NCBI GenBank assembly: GCA_037013685.1
Contig: CM072896.1
Coordinates: 13,899,444-13,963,443, forward strand
Source: Acridotheres tristis
Taxonomy: Eukaryota; Chordata; Aves; Passeriformes; Sturnidae
Length of the DNA: 64,000 nt
Direction: 5' to 3'
A program made the position numbers and the translations under genes. The notes below the pieces were generated by a model. The model saw only the letters and a list, made by a program, of their open reading frames with translations, had not been told where the DNA came from and did not search any database. Positions 50,118 to 63,470 of the stretch are shown piece after piece (within the stretch, counting starts at the first letter, position 1; every line of letters begins with the position of its first letter).

Positions 50118-51673
50118 GTTTCAGGTGATTTCTCGATTGTCTTTTGTAAAAGACTTCCTTGTTAGCCCAGCTATGTGTGAGCAGTCAGAGTTTTGCATTG
50201 GCATATTTCTTTGAATGCGTATTGTGTGTTGCAGTGCATATTGCATTAATATGTATTGCATGTTGTTGAAACAGGTTTACCATTAGATAAGGATGTAATG
50301 CTAAAGCAGTGGTATGTGCACAGTGAATCAGCCAGACCTCGAGCAAAGGAGCTACCTTGCTTCTCTAATGCATGTATTAGGCCTGATCCTTTCTGGCAGT
50401 TACCATTCCCTGGACTCCTGAGAACTTTCTGACTCACCCTGGGACATGGGAGATCTTACTCTGGTCTCATGTTTGCAAAAGTTGTGTTTGTATGTAAACT
50501 TGTGGTGCAACAGTAGCCTTGAAAAACAAATACACTTTTCTTCTGTGTGTAGGGTAAGATGTATGGTAACAAGGGTTAGTCTGAGCCAAAAATAATTCCA
50601 AGAGTTCAAGGAGTGACTTATTGTGGCTGGCTGGCCAGTGGCTGATATTTAGGCCTTAAATCAGCAATTTGGGCTTACTGAATATCCCAGAGATGCTGTT
50701 CTGATCCAAACTTGATGCATGTGTTAAAATGTGATTATTAGAGCAGGTTGAAGTATTTTTTAAATATTTGACAGACAAATGAGGTGCATATCTAGTAAAT
50801 TCTAACTGATAAAAATTGTGTATGAAAAATGTGTCACTTTTTCAGTCCAGCCTTTGTGATAAAGAAACCAGGCTGGTGGAGCAGCACACCAACAGCTTTG
50901 GCAACTGCTTTATTAGATGGCAGGGAGGTTTCAATACCTGATCTAGTGCCCAAGTCATGTCTTAAAACAAAACTTTAGCTCCTCCATCTATTGGGCATGA
51001 TTGAAAACTTCACCCCATTGCTATAGCCAAGATGTTCACATTTACCTGAATTTACTGGTACACATTTTACAAGAAGCTCTCAGAAGTTGCTGGCCTGATG
51101 GAGTGGATGAGGATTTAACCTTAAAGCACAATCGGCTCTTGGTCATGAGCCCTGGTGCAGCTGCAGTTTGGTCTGGGGAAGGACATGGATTGACTTCAGC
51201 AGAAGCAGAACCGGGTCCTACCTGTGTGGCTATTGCCAAAGATGAGTGTCCATATAAACCTGTGTGACCTGCCTGGGGGAGGCAGGAGAAACAACGGGGA
51301 ATCCTCTCCAGAAGTGCTTGGAAAATGCAGATTTGTTGAAATGGTTTCCTCCCCAGTCTCTGGGACTTGTTTGTTGAAAGAAGAGTCTGGGCTGCAGGAT
51401 GAAGTTCCCCATCACCACATGAGAAATCTGCTCAGCACAAAGCAGCAGTAGCCTGGCAAGCAGAGTACTCTCCCAGGCGACCCATTGTCTGTGCCAGTGC
51501 TCCTGAGATATTCAGAAACACAGCATATCCTCATGCCAGTTCAACGTCCTAGTGACCAGCAGTTTGACTAGCTCATGTCAAGCTCTGGTGTGTGCTCCTT
51601 TTTTTGGTTTTAATTAAAAAACATTTTGAAAAGTATTCACCTTGTTCTTCCTGCATTCTGTGTGTTGGGTTAA

Positions 51674-51689
51674 TTTTTTTTTTTTTTTT
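51674..51689. repeat. Poly(T) tract, 16 bp
   Basis: An uninterrupted run of 16 T followed by a G-rich stretch. No retroelement body recognised. Confidence 0.9.
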
Positions 51690-54600
51690 GGGTGGGGGAA
51701 TGGAGGCTTGACTGTTTACTGTACTGAAAAGCAGTTTTCCAATTAGGTTTTGAGAGTGTTATATCCTCTACCTGAGTCATCTGTCATCCAGGGAGACAGA
51801 ATCCTAATCTGCAGTGGGTTTGCATCTATCTAGTGTTTGCTCCTCTTCACATACTATAGTTAACTTAATGAAGCAGGCTGCCGGCTCAGAGAGGTGACAA
51901 GTGTTTTGTATATCAGAAAGCATAAAAGAATGTTTTCTTCCTTTTCTATTGTCCCCTCTTGCCTTTGAGTATATGCTGGCATAGACTTGTGAAGTGCAGA
52001 GGTCTCTATGTGGGATTTCAAAGTAGTCAGTGGGTTTAGATACCAATGACCTTTTACTCTTTACTTCTCTCTGCAAATTTCAAGGAAACTGTGGAGTTTT
52101 TCCTATTAGGGAGTTCTTGAAAGTCATTCACACAAGCATTTTAGAGCACTCAGCCCCATAGGGTTAGAGACTTGGCCAATCTGACAAACACTGGAATAAG
52201 AGGGAATTTGCTTTAAACTAGCAATGTAGGCATCTTCCCTGCTGATATCAAGAAGAGAAATCAGTGCTGTGAGCCAGTGTCTCCATGGGAGCTTCAGTTC
52301 TGCACCCGCTGCTATGGCAGATAAGATTTTTTTCTTTTCCTTTTGCCCATTAGCCACCTTTCTGCTGGCTTCTCCCTGTCCTGAGTGATGTTGCAAAAGG
52401 ACTGGGACAGTTTGTGAGGGGCTGGTGGCATGTAGGATAAATCCTTTGTGAGTCTGTGAGTTACTGACTCTGCTACCGAGTTAAAAGGGAGAGAGTCCCA
52501 GCCAGGCGGGTCTGGCTTTGAGGCATCAGAAAGGTGGGGAGGAAGGAAAAGTGCCCTTCAAGAGGCTCTACTTCTACTTCCCAGTGTGATCCTCCTTGGG
52601 CATCCTGGCTCTGGTCCTACTCTTGGAATGTGCTTTTGCCTTTGCTCTCCATGGGGTTTCTTACCAGTAGGACAGTGGGAGAAGCAGCTAATTTGACTGG
52701 CTTCATTTGTAAGTTCTGGGAGATGCTGAAAAAGCTGTCACATCTTCAGAGGGGCACCTGAGCTGCTGCAGAGGTGACAGGACCACCAGCTAATGGGGGT
52801 TACTCTCTGTGCTGGGAGAACTCATTTTAAGGCAGAAGGGAGGAAGAGACCAAGAGCTTTGTGTAAGTCTGCAGTCTCTGCTCCTTCAGGCATGTTATAT
52901 GATGTCTCAGTCACTCTTGTCTGCCTGTGATAAATCGGTTTCTGCACATATGCCAGTATTGTAGCTCAATGAAGTATTGTTGCTCTAACCAGAAATCTAC
53001 AACTGGGCATCAGAATCACTCTTTGCAGGAAAATACCAGCAGGACTTGAACCGTGCACTGCCCAAAATAGAAGCCAGTCCTCAAAAGCCTCTGAAAGAGC
53101 CAGTTCTTGTAGTCTGTCTTCTCTCTTGTCATTGTGACAAATAGCACTAATTTTGATCTAGATTCTTGATTGCTTGATTGCCTTGTTCCAGTGGAGAGCA
53201 ACCTTCTTTTGGCAGCTGTGGTGGTTCTGGGCTGGACACTTGAGCTCTGTGCCCTTCCACTGCTTGGACTACTCATGGAGGTCTGTGAGACAGGCTTGTG
53301 TCTGCTAAAAATTGACTGAAACAGGCACCAAAAGGTGGCAGTCACAATAAATTCCAGTGGGAGACTTGAAAATATGCTTAAAACAAAGTGTGTGTTCTTT
53401 TCTGGATAAAAGCTGATTGTCGTCAAACCAAAAGTAAGCAGACATTTATCATATTTTATTAACCCATGCATAATACAAGTGATCATGCACAATGCAAGTG
53501 GCAGAGGGAAAGGAAGATAGACTTTGCTAATGATGATTTCTCATAACAATTTTTTTTAAAGTTGTGCATAGTCAGTGCCTAGAATTGCTTAAAAACATCC
53601 ATCTGTCCCTTTTTGTGGGTTCAGTGCTGGATGCATTTTGCCACTTTGTATTAAAGTCAGCGTGTTCAAAAGGTTGCTGGGCAGCTGAGTGTAATAATGT
53701 TCACATTCTCCTGGCATTGCTCAGTGATTAGAAGTATTCAGCATGCAAATAGCTTGTTCAACTTCAGCAAGTACATCATCTCCCTCCTGCCAGCCTTGCT
53801 TGGGGTGAGCTAATGGACTTTTAACATTATACAGCTTAGAGAGCACTGTCTCTAATAGCTCCTGATTAAGCTCTCCAGAAAGGCAAATAACCATCATGGG
53901 GCAAAGGCTAAACCAGGGGAGGGGGGAAAAAGAATGCCCTGGCCAAGGGACTCTTGCTGACATGTTTTGGGTTTAGAGACATTCAGCATTATATTTAGCA
54001 CATTTTGGCTTTTGAGAACTGTCAAGTGAATCCAAATTTATTTCCCAATGCTTTTAGAATAGTCACAAAATAGCCCTCACTCCCTTCTGCTCCCCTTTTG
54101 CCACTTATAATCTATTATTTTAGGACTGCTCTGAGGAACTATTGTGTTTTCCTATTATCATTGTCCCTGGCTCAGCACTGTGCTTCCAGGCTGAATGTAG
54201 CCTTTTGGGGGTTATTTTTATCTTACTGGCCTTCTGTGGTAGAGGAACACACTCTCATTCAGTCTCCAGACAGCCTGATTCTCCAGGCAGAGATGTGGGT
54301 GCATAACAGGGGCATCAGGCTCTCTTCAAACTGACTCAGCCCTGTCTTTCCCTCAGTTTTTGTGTGTTAGGAATATCAGTATGCAAGACATGACTGAGGT
54401 CTTGCTAAGCACACAGAAGACATGGTACATGATTCTGAAGTCAAGCAAGCTCCAGTGCAACGTGAAAATTGAGCCCAAAGCCACTTTTCTCCTTGATTCT
54501 CCACCCCTCTGACTCCTTTGTCTTAGCTTTATTTTGGGGAGGTGGAGAGAGATGAACTGCTTCAGTCCCCTTCAGTGGTGACAAATCATAGCTTTGGCCT

Positions 54601-57600
54601 AGGATGTTAGGCACTTCACTCATTAATGGCTTTGTCTCCAGGGCTCCTATTGCTTACTCCCTACCATGACATTGACAGAATGGGAGAGGGTTTTATGATT
54701 TGTTCAGCGCTGTGCAAAGAAAGGAATGGGCACTTTTCATGAAGGGCTGGTGACCTATTTTGTCCTTCTCCTGCCTCCTGTGTGCCAAAGCTTACGCACA
54801 CAGTATATTAATTGCCACTTTTGTGGGCTGCAGCTGATCACAGAATAAATGCCAAGGTCCTTCTGGCAAACCAGTCTTCAACCTTCAGCATCCCTTGCAG
54901 GGTAAGTTTGCTTCTGACTGAAGTCTGTGCTCTCAGACCAGACTTTGGTTGCGTTTGAAGGGTGCAGGCTGGGTCTGTGTACACCAGTGATGGCAGGCCA
55001 GGCTCCCTACAGCTGACACACGAAGAGGTAACTCCACTTGTCTGATGTGAAAGACCACGCAGAAGATAATCCTTCCTGCAGGGAGGCCAGTGCAAAGTCT
55101 AACCTTTCCAGCACTGTGACTTGTGCAGTGACCAGGAGCAGTCTCCATGACTTGTGCCACCATAGAGACACCCTTGTGTCTCACAGCTCACGTGTGTCAT
55201 GTAGCAGCCACAGCTGCTGTGGCTCTTCTGCCTTCTGCCACCGTGAGGGATGGAGACCACAGCTGTCTCTGTGGTTTAGGCTCCAGAGCTTGTCTGGTCC
55301 ACCTCCACACCTACACTTTTCAACAACCTGTAACAGGCAAAAGAGCTGTAATGAAAACAATCAAAACTGCAGCCTTCATTTAGTTTCTCCCAGAGGTTTC
55401 CTCTATTTGCTAATGGTTCTGGCTGATCTTGCTTGAGGTGCACAGTGCTATATTAATTCGATTATTTTGTTAATCAGTGGTAGCAAAATTGGGATTAACA
55501 AGTGTATTTATCCCCTGGACTGCTGTGGGCACATATAGATGTTATCTTGTGGAATTCTTGAGCTAGTTGCACTAACATCATCTCTGCTACTGATTAAAAT
55601 GGATGGAACAATGGTGGAAAGTCATGACAGAAGGTTTCTAGAAAAGAGCACAAGCCCACCAGTTAAAGGAGATTCTAGAAATGGAACTCAGCTGTTCTGG
55701 GTCCCACCAGCCCATTGTGACTAAGTCCACTTAGGCCTATGTTACCAGGTCAGTAGCACAAAACCAGTTCCTCGGTTGTTCTTTCTCCAAAGCATGGCTC
55801 TTTTCACATCAAAACTCACTGAAGGCAGAATGTGAAACCCAGTGCAGCAGGAGGTATGGAAAGAAATATGTCTGAACTGTTTCCTCTGGACTGTTTTGCC
55901 ACTGAACCCAGCCTGCCCTGTTCCCTTCTCCATCTTTACATAGACTCTTCAGAGGTGTTCTGATAGGCAGTAATAAACTCTGATGAAATGAAATTAAGTG
56001 CTGCTGAATGGAGCTGCATAAATGCCCTGTCATATTTTGTTATAATCACCTCGTGCGATTTATCGTCTGTGTCATCTGTCTCTCCAGCTTACCCGTGGAG
56101 CAGCACGCACCGTGGTGACTGGGCAGAAATGGAAGAGAAATGCAAGTTCATGTGAGTTGGAATAAATAATTCAGAGGCACTGGTTGTTGTTCTGATACAC
56201 AGAGCTGCCCAAGCTGCCGGGGCACACTGGTCCAGCACGCACAGAAATCATGCTCTCCCAGAGAAAAACCAAATATGGAGGAAACTGAGCAAACCCTCCA
56301 GCCTGTCACATTCCAGCTCATTGAGCAGGTGGAAACTCAGCAGTGTGACTGTGTGGAGAGGTGGAATGAGGCTGTAGGGTGTGGGAGCAGCACTGGTACC
56401 TGTGATTGCAGTACTGTGCTTCATTGTGAAACTGATTGAATAGAGCAGTGCTCCAGTTTGAAAGCGTTCCTGAATAATAGCTCAAGAGAAAAAGGGCGGG
56501 GAAAAAACCCCAAAACACCTAGGAAGCAGTACATTGTGCACAGCCTTTCCACAGAGCAGAGACAAGAGTGAAAAGGAGCTTCATATGGTCAGTTTTCATA
56601 TTGTGGTAGGCTTGGATTTCCTGCCCAGCTTCCGCCTCACAAGGAACCTTACTTTGTTGTGCTCTGCTTGGAAGGGGTTTTCCTCTGGCAACACAGCTGT
56701 GGTACCTTTGAGAAGATTCAGTTTTGGAGACAAACACAAATCCATGTGTGACTGCTCCACTGAGCACCAAGCACAGCTGTGGTTTGTGTGTGCCTGCATA
56801 TTGTGTCAGTGTCCTAAAAATTATCCTGAAGTGTTTCTTACCTTGGTAATTTCGTCTGAAATTAAAAGGAAGTCAGTGCAGTGTGAGGATGGGGCATGTT
56901 CAGTAACTCCCATACAATGTGCCAGGAGATCTGCATGATGTTTACAGTCCAGGTCCTGCTTGGCTTGCCTGTCCTGCCCCTCCATTCCTTCACCCCCAGA
57001 CACACGCGGGAGAGGTCTCAGGTGTGGTCTGGAGGTGTCTGGGACAGCTACATGCACCCCTCCCTGTGATGGGCTCTGGGTCCAGCCCAGCAGAGCAGTC
57101 AGTAGCTCGGTCCATGGCATTAATGAGACCACAAGCAGCTCCCATTTCTGGGAAAAGCACTTTTAGAGACAGCTCGGGTATCTATCAACTGCGTGGCATT
57201 TGCCAGATGGGAAATATCCACTCTGCTAGCAAAGCTAGGTAATGTCTCATGGCACAGTTGCAGCCTCACAGTTCTTACTGGAAATAACCCTCTCATCTCA
57301 TCTGCCATAGTCTTGTCCCTTGACACATCTGGCAGGAAGAGGCATTATTTTGAGGTCAGGGTGATGGTGAGGAAGGTACCTGCTGTTGTCAATTTTACAC
57401 ACAGTACTTCAGCAAATGTCCACATTTGCCAGCCTGAATTCAAAAGATGAAGAGAGGGCATGAAGGCAGAATAGCAACACGAATTAATGAATGTGTTTGT
57501 AAAATAATCTCCTGTATACATAACTCACTTTTATTACCTGATTTTCAGTCTAGTCACAGAGAGGCTATGTTGGTTTGCACTTCTGCAACCCCTGAAATTC

Positions 57601-60600
57601 CTTTGCAGTCAGATAGAGACAGGACTTTCTGTTAAATATATATAGTACTTCTCCAGGTTCATTTAAAGAGAGTGATAATATATCATTGCTCCCAGTAGGG
57701 ACATAGCTGCCTCATAGCTTATGTCTGCTGTCAGGCATTAAAGCTGGGCTTGAATGGTGCCAATCGATAGTGGAAATGCAGTAGCTGAAACTGTTAAGTG
57801 CAGCTTTAATGTTCCTTATGCAAACCCTACCTCTCACCAGAGAGCACACCTGCTCAAACAAGTAAAGAAACAGGACTGGCTCCTCTATTTCCTAAATAAT
57901 TCCCAATATTGCCCCTATTTTTGTGGTTTGTGTATCTTACAGGGGAATAAGAGAGAGTTTCTGAATCTGCAGAAGGTAGTAGCAGCCAAAATTAAGAAAA
58001 GAGCAGCTTGTTTTTGGGACAAATGTCTGTTGCTCACACACTGAGGACAGATGAACTATCCCGAGCTATTTCCAAGCCTATCAGGACACAGCTCACTGGG
58101 TTCTGTCCCCTCATCTGCTTAATGCCTTCCAGTTCCTATCTTGATTCTGACCAAAGCAGGTACATGTCCCTGACTCAGCTCTAGGCAAAACTGGTGCATG
58201 GTTGTTACATCCTCCTGACCCAGCATTGCCAGCCACTAACCAGCCCCTCAGCCTGGAGCAGGACCTGGCTGCCTGTGCAGACAAGAACCTGCTGCTCACA
58301 TCAGCTGAACTGGAGCTGCACGTCCTCAGGAGTGCCAGGGGCTGGACCTGGAATGTGCTCATGCTGAAAACCAAGCCATCTGCTCTGAACACACAGGTGA
58401 CACGTGGAGGGAGACCACTGTTATGACAGGCAGGCCCTGAGGGTCTGGGATCACCATCTTATTCCATCTGTAAGCTGGAGCAGTTGCAGTACTGACCTCC
58501 TTCTCCCCGACACACACAGAAAAGTGGATTAGAAGGAGAAAAAATCCTCTTAGTTTTCTTATTTCTTTCTGCAGGGCAGCCCTGACCTTCGTGGCACACC
58601 TGGCCATGGCTGTGCCTGAGAAGGTTCACCCTTCCCAGCTGGAGCTGGTGCCAGCACAGGGAGCTGATTGCTCAGCAAGGCTGGCACAGCAACAGCCCAG
58701 GTGAGGGGCTTTAGCAGCCACTAGCAAGGTTATAAAGAAGGAAAGAGGGCGATTGGGAAGGTCCTTTAGGGGGAAGTCTCTGTTCTGAAGGTGACTGGTT
58801 GGGGGCTGCAGTCAGAGGACAGTCAGTGATGGATGAGGAAGTAAGTGAGCTTTTATTTAGTACTGGTTGAATATGTACAGTGTAAAAAGCAGCTCTGTGT
58901 CCTGAGTCTGGCCCCTGAACTGGAAGACCCTGTTCAAACAGGGATCTTCAGCTGTGAAATGGGAGGAAAGGTAAACTCTCATTTTGGTGGAAGTATGTGC
59001 TTGCCTTTCTTACTTCTCCATTTCATCTTATCTAGAGATTACTGCAAAGCTGTGAGCAATCTTGTGAGCTGAATAAGATGAAAGGCCAGGGTTTGCTTGT
59101 GTATGCCAGGAGCTGAGGCACCTAGAGAGCCTGAGGCAATATTATGGGAATTTGAAGCGGCAACTGTCCTGCTGCCTGCTCTTTCCTTAGGAAAGGATCA
59201 AGGAAACAAAGCAAGAAGTTAGTGTGACTGCTTTCCAGATGTGCTCTCTGGAGGAGTCTGGTTTGGGGAGAGCTGAGCAGGAGAGAGTTGTTTGATCTTA
59301 AAGGCAAGAAGCCTTGGAAAGCCTGCTGGGCTTGACTTGTCTGAAGCTGTTGGCACCCTGTGTGGTAACACTGCTGAGCCTGCAGACTTCCCTGTGTGGG
59401 GAATTGTGTGGTCAGACTGGAAAGAAAGGGCACATCCTGGCACAGTCAGCTTTGTTTGCTGCTATCGCTACTAAGTTGGACATTAGCAGGTGCTTATAAG
59501 TGGTTATAAATCCTTGTGAAGTGTTAGGGAGAGAAGGTGAAGTGTTCCCTTGGCTTACATTTCAAATTGCTGTGCTGGACAGTGTGAGTTGAGGGAGCCT
59601 GCAAAAGTGTTTGTGCTCCAGGGGCTCACTGAACGCAGTTTGGGTGCAGGTGTGTCTGTGAGCCCTGTTTCTGCTTTGGATAGGTGCTTGGGGTGATGTG
59701 GTTACTGCGCTGCAAAGAGAGAGAAAGGACAGCAACACACATGGACTTCTTTAGGGAAAAAAGGCCAACTTTTTTGTACTGACAGCCCGTATTTAAAGTG
59801 TGTTACATGGAGCTAGGACAGGACAGTAGTTCACTGGACAATTGGCAAAAACATCCTTGGGACAGCACCTCAGGATGTATCCCAGACACCAGGTGTTAAT
59901 CTTTATTATGAATTCCACTCTGTTTTTCACCATATTATCACCCTGGGAGACTTCCTCCCTAACTGAAGCTGTAGTCAGCTTGTCAGCCTGGGAATGGACT
60001 TGAGAGTCAGGAGAAATCCAGGCCTGAGAGTTTGCCCAGTTGGGCTCTAAGATGTCTTGATCAAGTAAATTCAGTAGCTTGGTTATTTCCTTACTTGAGG
60101 AGTGTGCTGCTTGCAGGTTAACTTCGAATTACCACTGCCTGAAACACTTGCAGGGATGATTTCACTGACCCAAGCAATGTGAGAGTCCTCAGCAGAGCAC
60201 AGGTGTACTTTTTAATGGTAATGCACAAGTGTCCCAGGGTGTATTATCAGAACCTTAAGAATATTTAAAGAAAAGCCACCACCTTCTTTTGCCTCTGGTC
60301 TCCCTTCTATGAGGCTCTAACTGCCTTTACCTACCCTTTTCCATGGTAGAATGGGGGTTTCTCTTTTCTGTTTTCCAACCTCTGGCTGAATGTGAAAACC
60401 GAATGGGAAGGGTGTTTCTTTATGCGCTTTTGTTTTACCTGGTGGGTAAGAGTGCATGATTAACATTCTCACATAAATGTGCTTCCTTATTGGTGTCTGA
60501 CTCAGCCAGTTGCTGTTCCTGTTTCCTATCCCTGATGCTTAGTGAATGAGGGCTGTTGATTTCTGTGTGGAGATGAGCTAAATTGGCAATGATGCTCTAG

Positions 60601-61052
60601 ATCTTGTGCATTTTTGTAATTGCTGGAGGATGTGGTTATCCTGGCTAAAATGTCATCATCTCTCATGAGAGGTAAGGTTGTTTCATGCAGCCATTCTTAT
60701 TCTTGAAATGATAGTACACTTTTACCTTTGAGATTTTTAACAATGCAGGGAGATAGTATTGCATGACCTTGCTTTTGGCAGTGAGTATGAACTGAAGGCA
60801 GCCAGCAATGTTTTCATTGGTTCTCAGTCCAACTTCTTTCTTCTCAGTCCTCTTTTTCCTATTTGCCCTTGTAATTGGAGATAAGATGGACGCACAGAGT
60901 TATGCAGCATCAGAAATGTAATCTAGACATCTCTTCCATGAAGCACGTTTCTAGTGTGCCCTTCAAACACAAGTCAGATGCCTACAGTCTATTTTCTGTG
61001 AGCTGCTTGGAAAAAATCTGAGCTGCAACTATTGAGGGATACATATTTGAGG

Positions 61053-61068
61053 GACACCTGGAGGTGTC
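61053..61068. promoter_or_regulatory. Palindromic T-box/E-box-like site
   Basis: GACACCT (61053-61059) and AGGTGTC (61062-61068) are exact reverse complements around GG. The outward half-sites resemble T-box AGGTGT cores, and the centre contains a CACCTG E-box. A site this short is only suggestive. Confidence 0.25.
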
Positions 61069-62154
61069 TGATGTTCTCACAAAAGCAGCACAATACTTCA
61101 CTGAAAAGCAGCTTTGCTCAAGGACAGCTTTATCCCCTTCCTAAAAGGAGATCAAACTCTTCATAGGAGGGCAGGCAGGGGCCACTAGGGACTTTGATAA
61201 GGTGATGAAAGCCTCTAAGTGTCTCATTTTTTGAGCAGAACAGGAGTTCAGGCTGTGCAGATCATCAGAAGATATTTTAAAATACCCTCTCATGCTGTCT
61301 GTGAACAATGGAGGACTAGGTGAAAGATCAGATTCACTTTCTGTCTTTGTGCCCTATCCAGGCCATTTTGTTACTGAACAAAAACCCTGCTTGCTGTGTG
61401 ATAAGAGCTAGGCAAGTTCAGATTCCCAAAGCTGGATCTTTTTTCAGAACATCACTGAGGTCCTACCTTCTGTTCCAGAATGAGAAACTTGTAGAACCAT
61501 GGGGAGGAAAGTCTTGGCTGAGGGGAAGCCAGACAGGGGGGAGCAATTACATGCAGGTGATAAGCAAGAAATTTTGACAATTGTGATGTTGAAGTCCTCC
61601 AAGTATAAGACAATTCTTATTTCCAGAACTTGTCCCTATCCTCGAGACCTCCCTCTTGGGAGGTTTCATGGTTGCCTACAAGCACATATGTTATCTGGCA
61701 AGCCTAAGGCCAAGGAAATGGAAAGCCTGGAGGAGGCTCGAGGGAGGTATCCAGACCAAGAAAAGCTATTTGGACAGTGCCATTGCTTTGAGACAAATGA
61801 CGCTGTGTGTAACTGCTCCTAACAGACGGGTTGAGAACTCAAGGCTTTATTAAAAACCCAAAGGTGTAGATTCTGAAGCCTGTAAAAACACAGTGAGTTG
61901 CTCAGATAAGTGATCGCTCTGAAATCCTGGTTGTGCTGGTTCTGGGAGTTCTTGGAAACATAGCATAATAAGAACACAGTTATGCAAACACTACTGCTTT
62001 TGACTGAAATTGTGATTATGTTCCTTAGCTTTCCCCTCTGCACAAGTCTCTAGAGTGTTTGAATCCTTTAAGTGGTGAAAATGAGATGTAATTCTCTGGA
62101 ATGCTCTGGCTGGGTGGTTAGTGAAATCCTATGTTGTGAGGCCCAGTAATGCTG

Positions 62155-62225
62155 GGTTATCCAGATTAGACACTGCATCTGATTATCCTGCTGATAATCC
62201 TAGCCTCAGTAATTTAATCAGGATG
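62155..62225. promoter_or_regulatory. Paired bicoid-class homeodomain site cluster
   Basis: GATTATC (62181-62187) and GATAATC (62193-62199) are exact reverse complements around CTGCT, giving two facing GATTA cores. The second continues into TAATCC, the OTX/PITX consensus. Further cores occur at 62164 (GATTAG) and 62215 (TTAATCAGG). The density of K50-type sites in about 70 bp, 1 kb before the distal CpG island, suggests an enhancer or promoter-proximal element. Confidence 0.35.
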
Positions 62226-62327
62226 GGGATTGCAAGGCCGGGATCAGGCAGAAATAACGGGTGATTGCCCCCTCGTGCATCTGTAGCACTTGGAACTCCT
62301 TGTTTGTGGCAATATCTGTAATGCATT

Positions 62328-62343
62328 TAAATAAATAAATAAA
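62328..62343 (+). repeat. (TAAA)4 microsatellite
   Basis: Four exact TAAA units. Confidence 0.9.
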
Positions 62344-63050
62344 CGTGTATGGTTGTGCTCTGTTGTCACTGGCATTGCAATGGGAGTCTCCTGGTGTTTC
62401 TCACAGTTTGTGAGAAGTTGGTTATCAAGCAGTTTAGGGACTACAGAGATTCCTGCATTTGCTTTCTTTGAATTCTCACTAAGTGCATGTATGAGGGAGC
62501 TGTTATGTGATGCCAACTGAAATTAATTGGGACGGTAAAGAGAATGATCCAGTCCAGTAAGAGCAATGGTTTCAGCTGAGGCAGGACTCCTTTCCTACTG
62601 CTTCAGGAGAGCTGGGTGAAGTGATCCAAGTCCTGATCCCATCTCTGGCAAAGGCTCTCCCACTGTGGACTGGGAAAGAAGCTGCCTGGTAGTAGTTGGT
62701 AGTAGTGCCTAAACGGGGGGGGCTGTGTGCTTATTACTGAATTTGGGCCAAACGGCAGGGATTTAGGTTCCTGACAGCTGGAGCACCAGGTCCTACAGAG
62801 GAACTGGTACCCACTTTATTTAGCCCCCTTAACCAGAAATGAATTATTGTGAGAGCCACCTAAACATGTGCACATGGGACTAAGAACTGCAAAAGGGAAA
62901 ATAAACAGGCAACTTTTTCCATGTACTGAATGAACCTGGCTCTAGCAGCTAAGCAGACTCTTACTCAGGGATAATTGTATTTTAGGATTTGGGATGATGG
63001 GTGTGCTTGCAGCAGCTCCATGCACAGCCGAGTGTCACAATCTACGCTGG
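62344..63050. other. Intergenic sequence before distal CpG island
   Basis: No gene recognised. It contains a small imperfect duplication ggtagtagt at 62688 and 62698, and a run of eight G (62715-62722). Confidence 0.5.
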
Positions 63051-63067
63051 GCTTTTACCACGGCGCC

Positions 63068-63074
63068 TATATAT
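63068..63074 (+). promoter_or_regulatory. TATA-like element
   Basis: A TATATAT core follows a GC-rich ggcgcc context about 110 bp before the GC-dense core of the distal CpG island. It could be a TATA box of a + strand promoter, but no start site is evident. Confidence 0.25.
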
Positions 63075-63179
63075 GATTTATCGGAAAGGCATTTGGGCAA
63101 TGCCGATATGCATTTACAGCGCTCGGAGAGGTATCAACCCTGTATCCTGTGCCACCCCGCGGCCTCTCCAGGGCTGCTG

Positions 63180-63470
63180 GAGTGAGGCTGATGCTCGCCG
63201 GTGCGGAGCGGCCGCCGGGCCGGGAATTCCCGATCCCGCCGGGAGAGGGCGGCGCGCGCAGCCTCGGGAGCACCCGGGGCGAGTGCGGGACACCCGGGGC
63301 GAGTGCGGGACACCCGGGGCGGTGCGGGACGCTGCTCCCTGCCCGGGACACTGCGGGGCAGCCGCGGCACCTGGGGCATTCTGCTGTGCCTCGGGCTCCG
63401 GAGGCTGTGCAGCGTGGAAAGCGCAGCGGGAGGAAAAAGCCAAACAGGAGAGAATGGGTGCTGCGGGAAG
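63180..63470. promoter_or_regulatory. Distal CpG island, possible FGF12 upstream promoter
   Basis: A sharply GC- and CpG-rich stretch (densest at 63195-63370) rises out of AT-rich intergenic DNA about 14 kb past the MB21D2 stop. Such islands usually mark promoters. In human, as I recall, FGF12 is the next gene beyond the MB21D2 3' end in the same orientation, so an upstream FGF12 first exon is the obvious candidate. No frame encodes either FGF12 N-terminal exon I know. An unrelated lncRNA promoter or a start on the minus strand is also possible. The overlapping open frames of 110 to 238 codons on both strands are composition artefacts. Confidence 0.55.
63271..63329 (+). repeat. 20-bp GC-rich tandem repeat, three copies
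   Basis: The unit cacccggggcgagtgcggga occurs exactly at 63271-63290 and 63291-63310. A third copy at 63311-63329 lacks one A. It lies in the core of the CpG island and each unit holds three CpGs. Confidence 0.95.

Larger units (their letters stand above)
50118..62000. other. Intergenic sequence, no gene recognised
   Basis: No exon, RNA gene or transposon recognised. It contains a T16 tract (51674-51689) and short inverted repeats at 60660-60671, 61053-61068 and 61647-61664. Blocks rich in homeodomain-type words occur around 50232-50262, 55445-55505 and 56040-56065. Open frames are short and domain-free on both strands. Confidence 0.5.
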
